A stretch of 64,000 nt of DNA from Petrolisthes cinctipes (taxonomy: Eukaryota; Arthropoda; Malacostraca; Decapoda; Porcellanidae). Below the pieces are notes generated by a model. It worked only from the letters and a program-made list of their open reading frames with translations. It made no database searches and had not been told where the DNA came from. The first letter of the stretch is position 1; every line of letters starts with the position of its first letter. Made by a program: the position numbers and the translations under genes. Location: positions 1,423,501 through 1,487,500 of the forward strand of contig JAWQEG010000411.1 in the NCBI GenBank assembly GCA_033782935.1. The letters run 5' to 3'. Below are positions 62,571-64,000 of the stretch, one piece after another.

Positions 62571-64000
62571 GTAGGCATGTACAGATCGCTTCTGGGACCC
62601 CTAAATGTCGAATTTTTGGGTGTTTTGGGACTGAATTTGAGATATCGACTTTTTGGCACCTAAAAGATCGATTTTTAGCATGTTTTTAGCCTATATTTTG
62701 AAAAAATTCTAGCACTGTGTAGGCATGTACAGATTGCTTCTGGGACCCCAAAATATTGAATTTTCGGGTGTTTTGAGCCTGAATTTGAGATATAAACGGG
62801 TACTGAAGATGCATGCACATATCGACTTTTGTGCACCTAAAAGATCGATTTTCAGTATGTTTTTTACCTGTATTTTGAAAATACTCTAACACGGAGTAGG
62901 CATGTACAGATACCTTCTGGGCCTCTAAATATCAAATTTTCGGGTGTTTTGGGACTGAATTTGAGATATCGATTTTTTGGCACCTAAAATGTCGATTTTT
63001 AGCATGTTTTTAGCCTATATTTTGAAAATATTCTAGCACTGTGTAGGCATGTACAGATTGCTTCTGGGACCCCAAAATATTGAATTTTCGGGTGTTTTGA
63101 GCCTGAATTTGAGATATAAACGGGTACAGAAGATACATGCACATATTGACTTTGGGCATCTAAAATATCGATTTTCAGCATGTTTTGGGCCTTTATTTTG
63201 AAAATACTCTAACACTGAGTAGGCATGTACAGATTGCTTCTGGGACCCCAAAATATTGAATTTTCGGGTGTTTTAAGCCTGAATTTGAGATATAAACGGG
63301 TACAGAAGATAGATGCACATATCGACTTTTGTGCACCTAAAAGATCGATTTTGAGTATGTTTTGAGCATGTATTTTGAAATTACTCTAACACGGAGTAGG
63401 CATGTACAGATCGCTTCTGGGACCCCGAAATATCGAATTTTCGGGTGTTTAGGGCCAGAATTTGAGATATAAAAGGGTACAGAAGATGCATGCACATATC
63501 GACTTTTGGGCACCTAAAAGATCGATTTCCAGTATGTTTTTGGCCTGTATTTTGAAAATACTCTAACACGGAGTAAGCATGTACAGATACCTTCTGGGAC
63601 CTCTAAATATCGAATTTTCGGGTGTTTTGGGACTGAATTTGAGATATCGATTTTTTGGCACCTACAATGTCGATTTTTAGCATGTTTTTAGCCTATATTT
63701 TGAAAATATTCTAGCACTGTGTAGGCATGTACAGATTGCTTCTGGGACCCCAAAATATTGAATTTTCGGGTGTTTTGAGCCTGAATTTGAGATATAAACG
63801 GGTACAGAAGATACATGCACATATTGACTTTGGGCATCTAAAATATCGATTTTCAGCATGTTTTGGGCCTGTATTTTGAAAATACTCTAACACTGAGTAG
63901 GCATGTACAGATTGCTTCTGGGACCCCAAAATATTGAATTTTCGGGTGTTTTGAGCCTGAATTTGAGATATAAACGGGTACAGAAGATACATGCACATAT

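Larger units (their letters stand above)
1..64000. repeat. Satellite DNA higher-order-repeat array filling the window
   Basis: Seen directly: every part of the window is a variant of one unit with a fixed order of motifs: GTAGGCATGTACAG, GCTTCTGGGACCCC, GAATTTTCGGGTGTTTT, TGAATTTGAGATAT, then in long forms AAACGGGTAC and ATGCACATAT, then ATCGATTTT, AGCATGTTTT and a closing TATTTTGAAAATA dyad. All units run in the same direction; I saw no inverted segment and no inserted unique DNA. Monomers are 176, 177 or 148 bp and usually form 501-bp A-B-C trimers. Known of such DNA: megabase arrays of nucleosome-sized satellites with HORs are characteristic of eukaryotic centromeres and pericentromeres. 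Inferred: this is the inside of such an array, since both window edges lie within monomers. I do not recognise the family name or the species. Confidence 0.97.

Noticed and set aside
203..63998. Many open reading frames of 60-206 codons, mostly on the minus strand, with a repeated peptide beginning MLEYFQNT
   Set aside because: They are by-products of the repeat. The 177-bp B monomer is a multiple of three and lacks stops in one minus frame, so the same peptide reappears wherever the same monomers follow each other. Lengths change with each monomer indel, opposite-strand and overlapping frames are equally open, and no domain is recognisable.
1..64000. CRISPR-like repeat-spacer pattern
   Set aside because: There are no unique spacers between short repeats; the whole unit repeats, and variation is by substitution between monomer classes.
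1..64000. CENP-B box
   Set aside because: I looked for TTCG-four bases-A-two bases-CGGG on both strands. TTTTCGGGTG contains parts of it, but spacing and the central A do not fit in any monomer class.
1..64000. Human-type alpha satellite, because monomers are about 171-177 bp
   Set aside because: Only the length is similar. The motif order and sequence do not resemble alpha satellite as I know it. I also could not match it to Arabidopsis CEN180, rice CentO or other families I know.
1..64000. LTR retrotransposon or other mobile-element insertion
   Set aside because: No primer-binding site, polypurine tract, terminal repeats, target-site duplication or coding domain; every segment matches a satellite monomer.
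1..64000. Telomeric or rDNA spacer repeats
   Set aside because: No telomere-type short tandem repeat and no stretch resembling rRNA genes; the GGGTGTTTT motif is internal to the 176-bp monomer.

Overview
The whole 64 kb window is one uninterrupted satellite DNA array. I find no protein-coding gene, RNA gene, CRISPR array, transposon or unique-sequence island. Every stretch I read is a variant of one A+T-rich unit (about 37% GC in one hand-counted 148-bp monomer), always in the same orientation. This is typical of centromeric or pericentromeric heterochromatin in a eukaryote. The near-nucleosomal monomer (176-177 bp) and the higher-order organisation fit a plant or animal centromere. I do not recognise the satellite family, so species and centromere function remain open.

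Basic layout. I set the monomer start at the GTAGGCATGTACAG motif. There are three monomer types: A (176 bp), B (177 bp) and C (148 bp). C equals a longer monomer minus 29 bp, lost between two ATAT tetranucleotides. A-B-C makes a 501-bp higher-order repeat (HOR). The HOR has two sub-families: A1-B1-C1 (A with GGGCATCTAAA, B with TGTGCACC and GAGCATG, C with GATCGCTTC) and A2-B2-C2 (A with GGCACCAAAA, B with TTTAGGGCCAG, C with GATACCTTCTGGGACCTC). They are often shuffled, and about 325-bp dimers and shortened monomers are common. At 501 bp per three monomers the window holds roughly 380 monomers (by division, not counted).

Regions. 1 to about 5 kb: irregular trimers and dimers with a 1,460-bp super-repeat. 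About 5-37.9 kb: a mosaic of multi-kilobase super-repeats that recur at offsets of 826, 815, 1,650, 2,979, 3,463, 5,113, 6,433, 7,435, 8,605 and 13,701 bp. About 38-48.6 kb: a sector with its own variants (ATGTGCAGATC, TTTTGGAGTG), a 2,455-bp duplication and 638-bp and 807-bp tandem duplications. About 48.6-53 kb: mixed HORs with an off-phase junction near 49.39 kb. About 53-61.2 kb: a block of about 2.15 kb in three near-identical copies; the first lacks one A-C dimer. 61.2-64 kb: ordinary HORs with two small rearranged monomers.

Nothing here forms a pathway. The interest is in how the array evolved: a microhomology deletion that set the C monomer length, a dyad near the end of each monomer that keeps its symmetry through paired changes, CpG/TpG differences fixed by monomer class, and nested recent duplications with identifiable crossover points. 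All offsets come from reading shared rare variants by eye, not from alignment; block edges are good to tens of bases.
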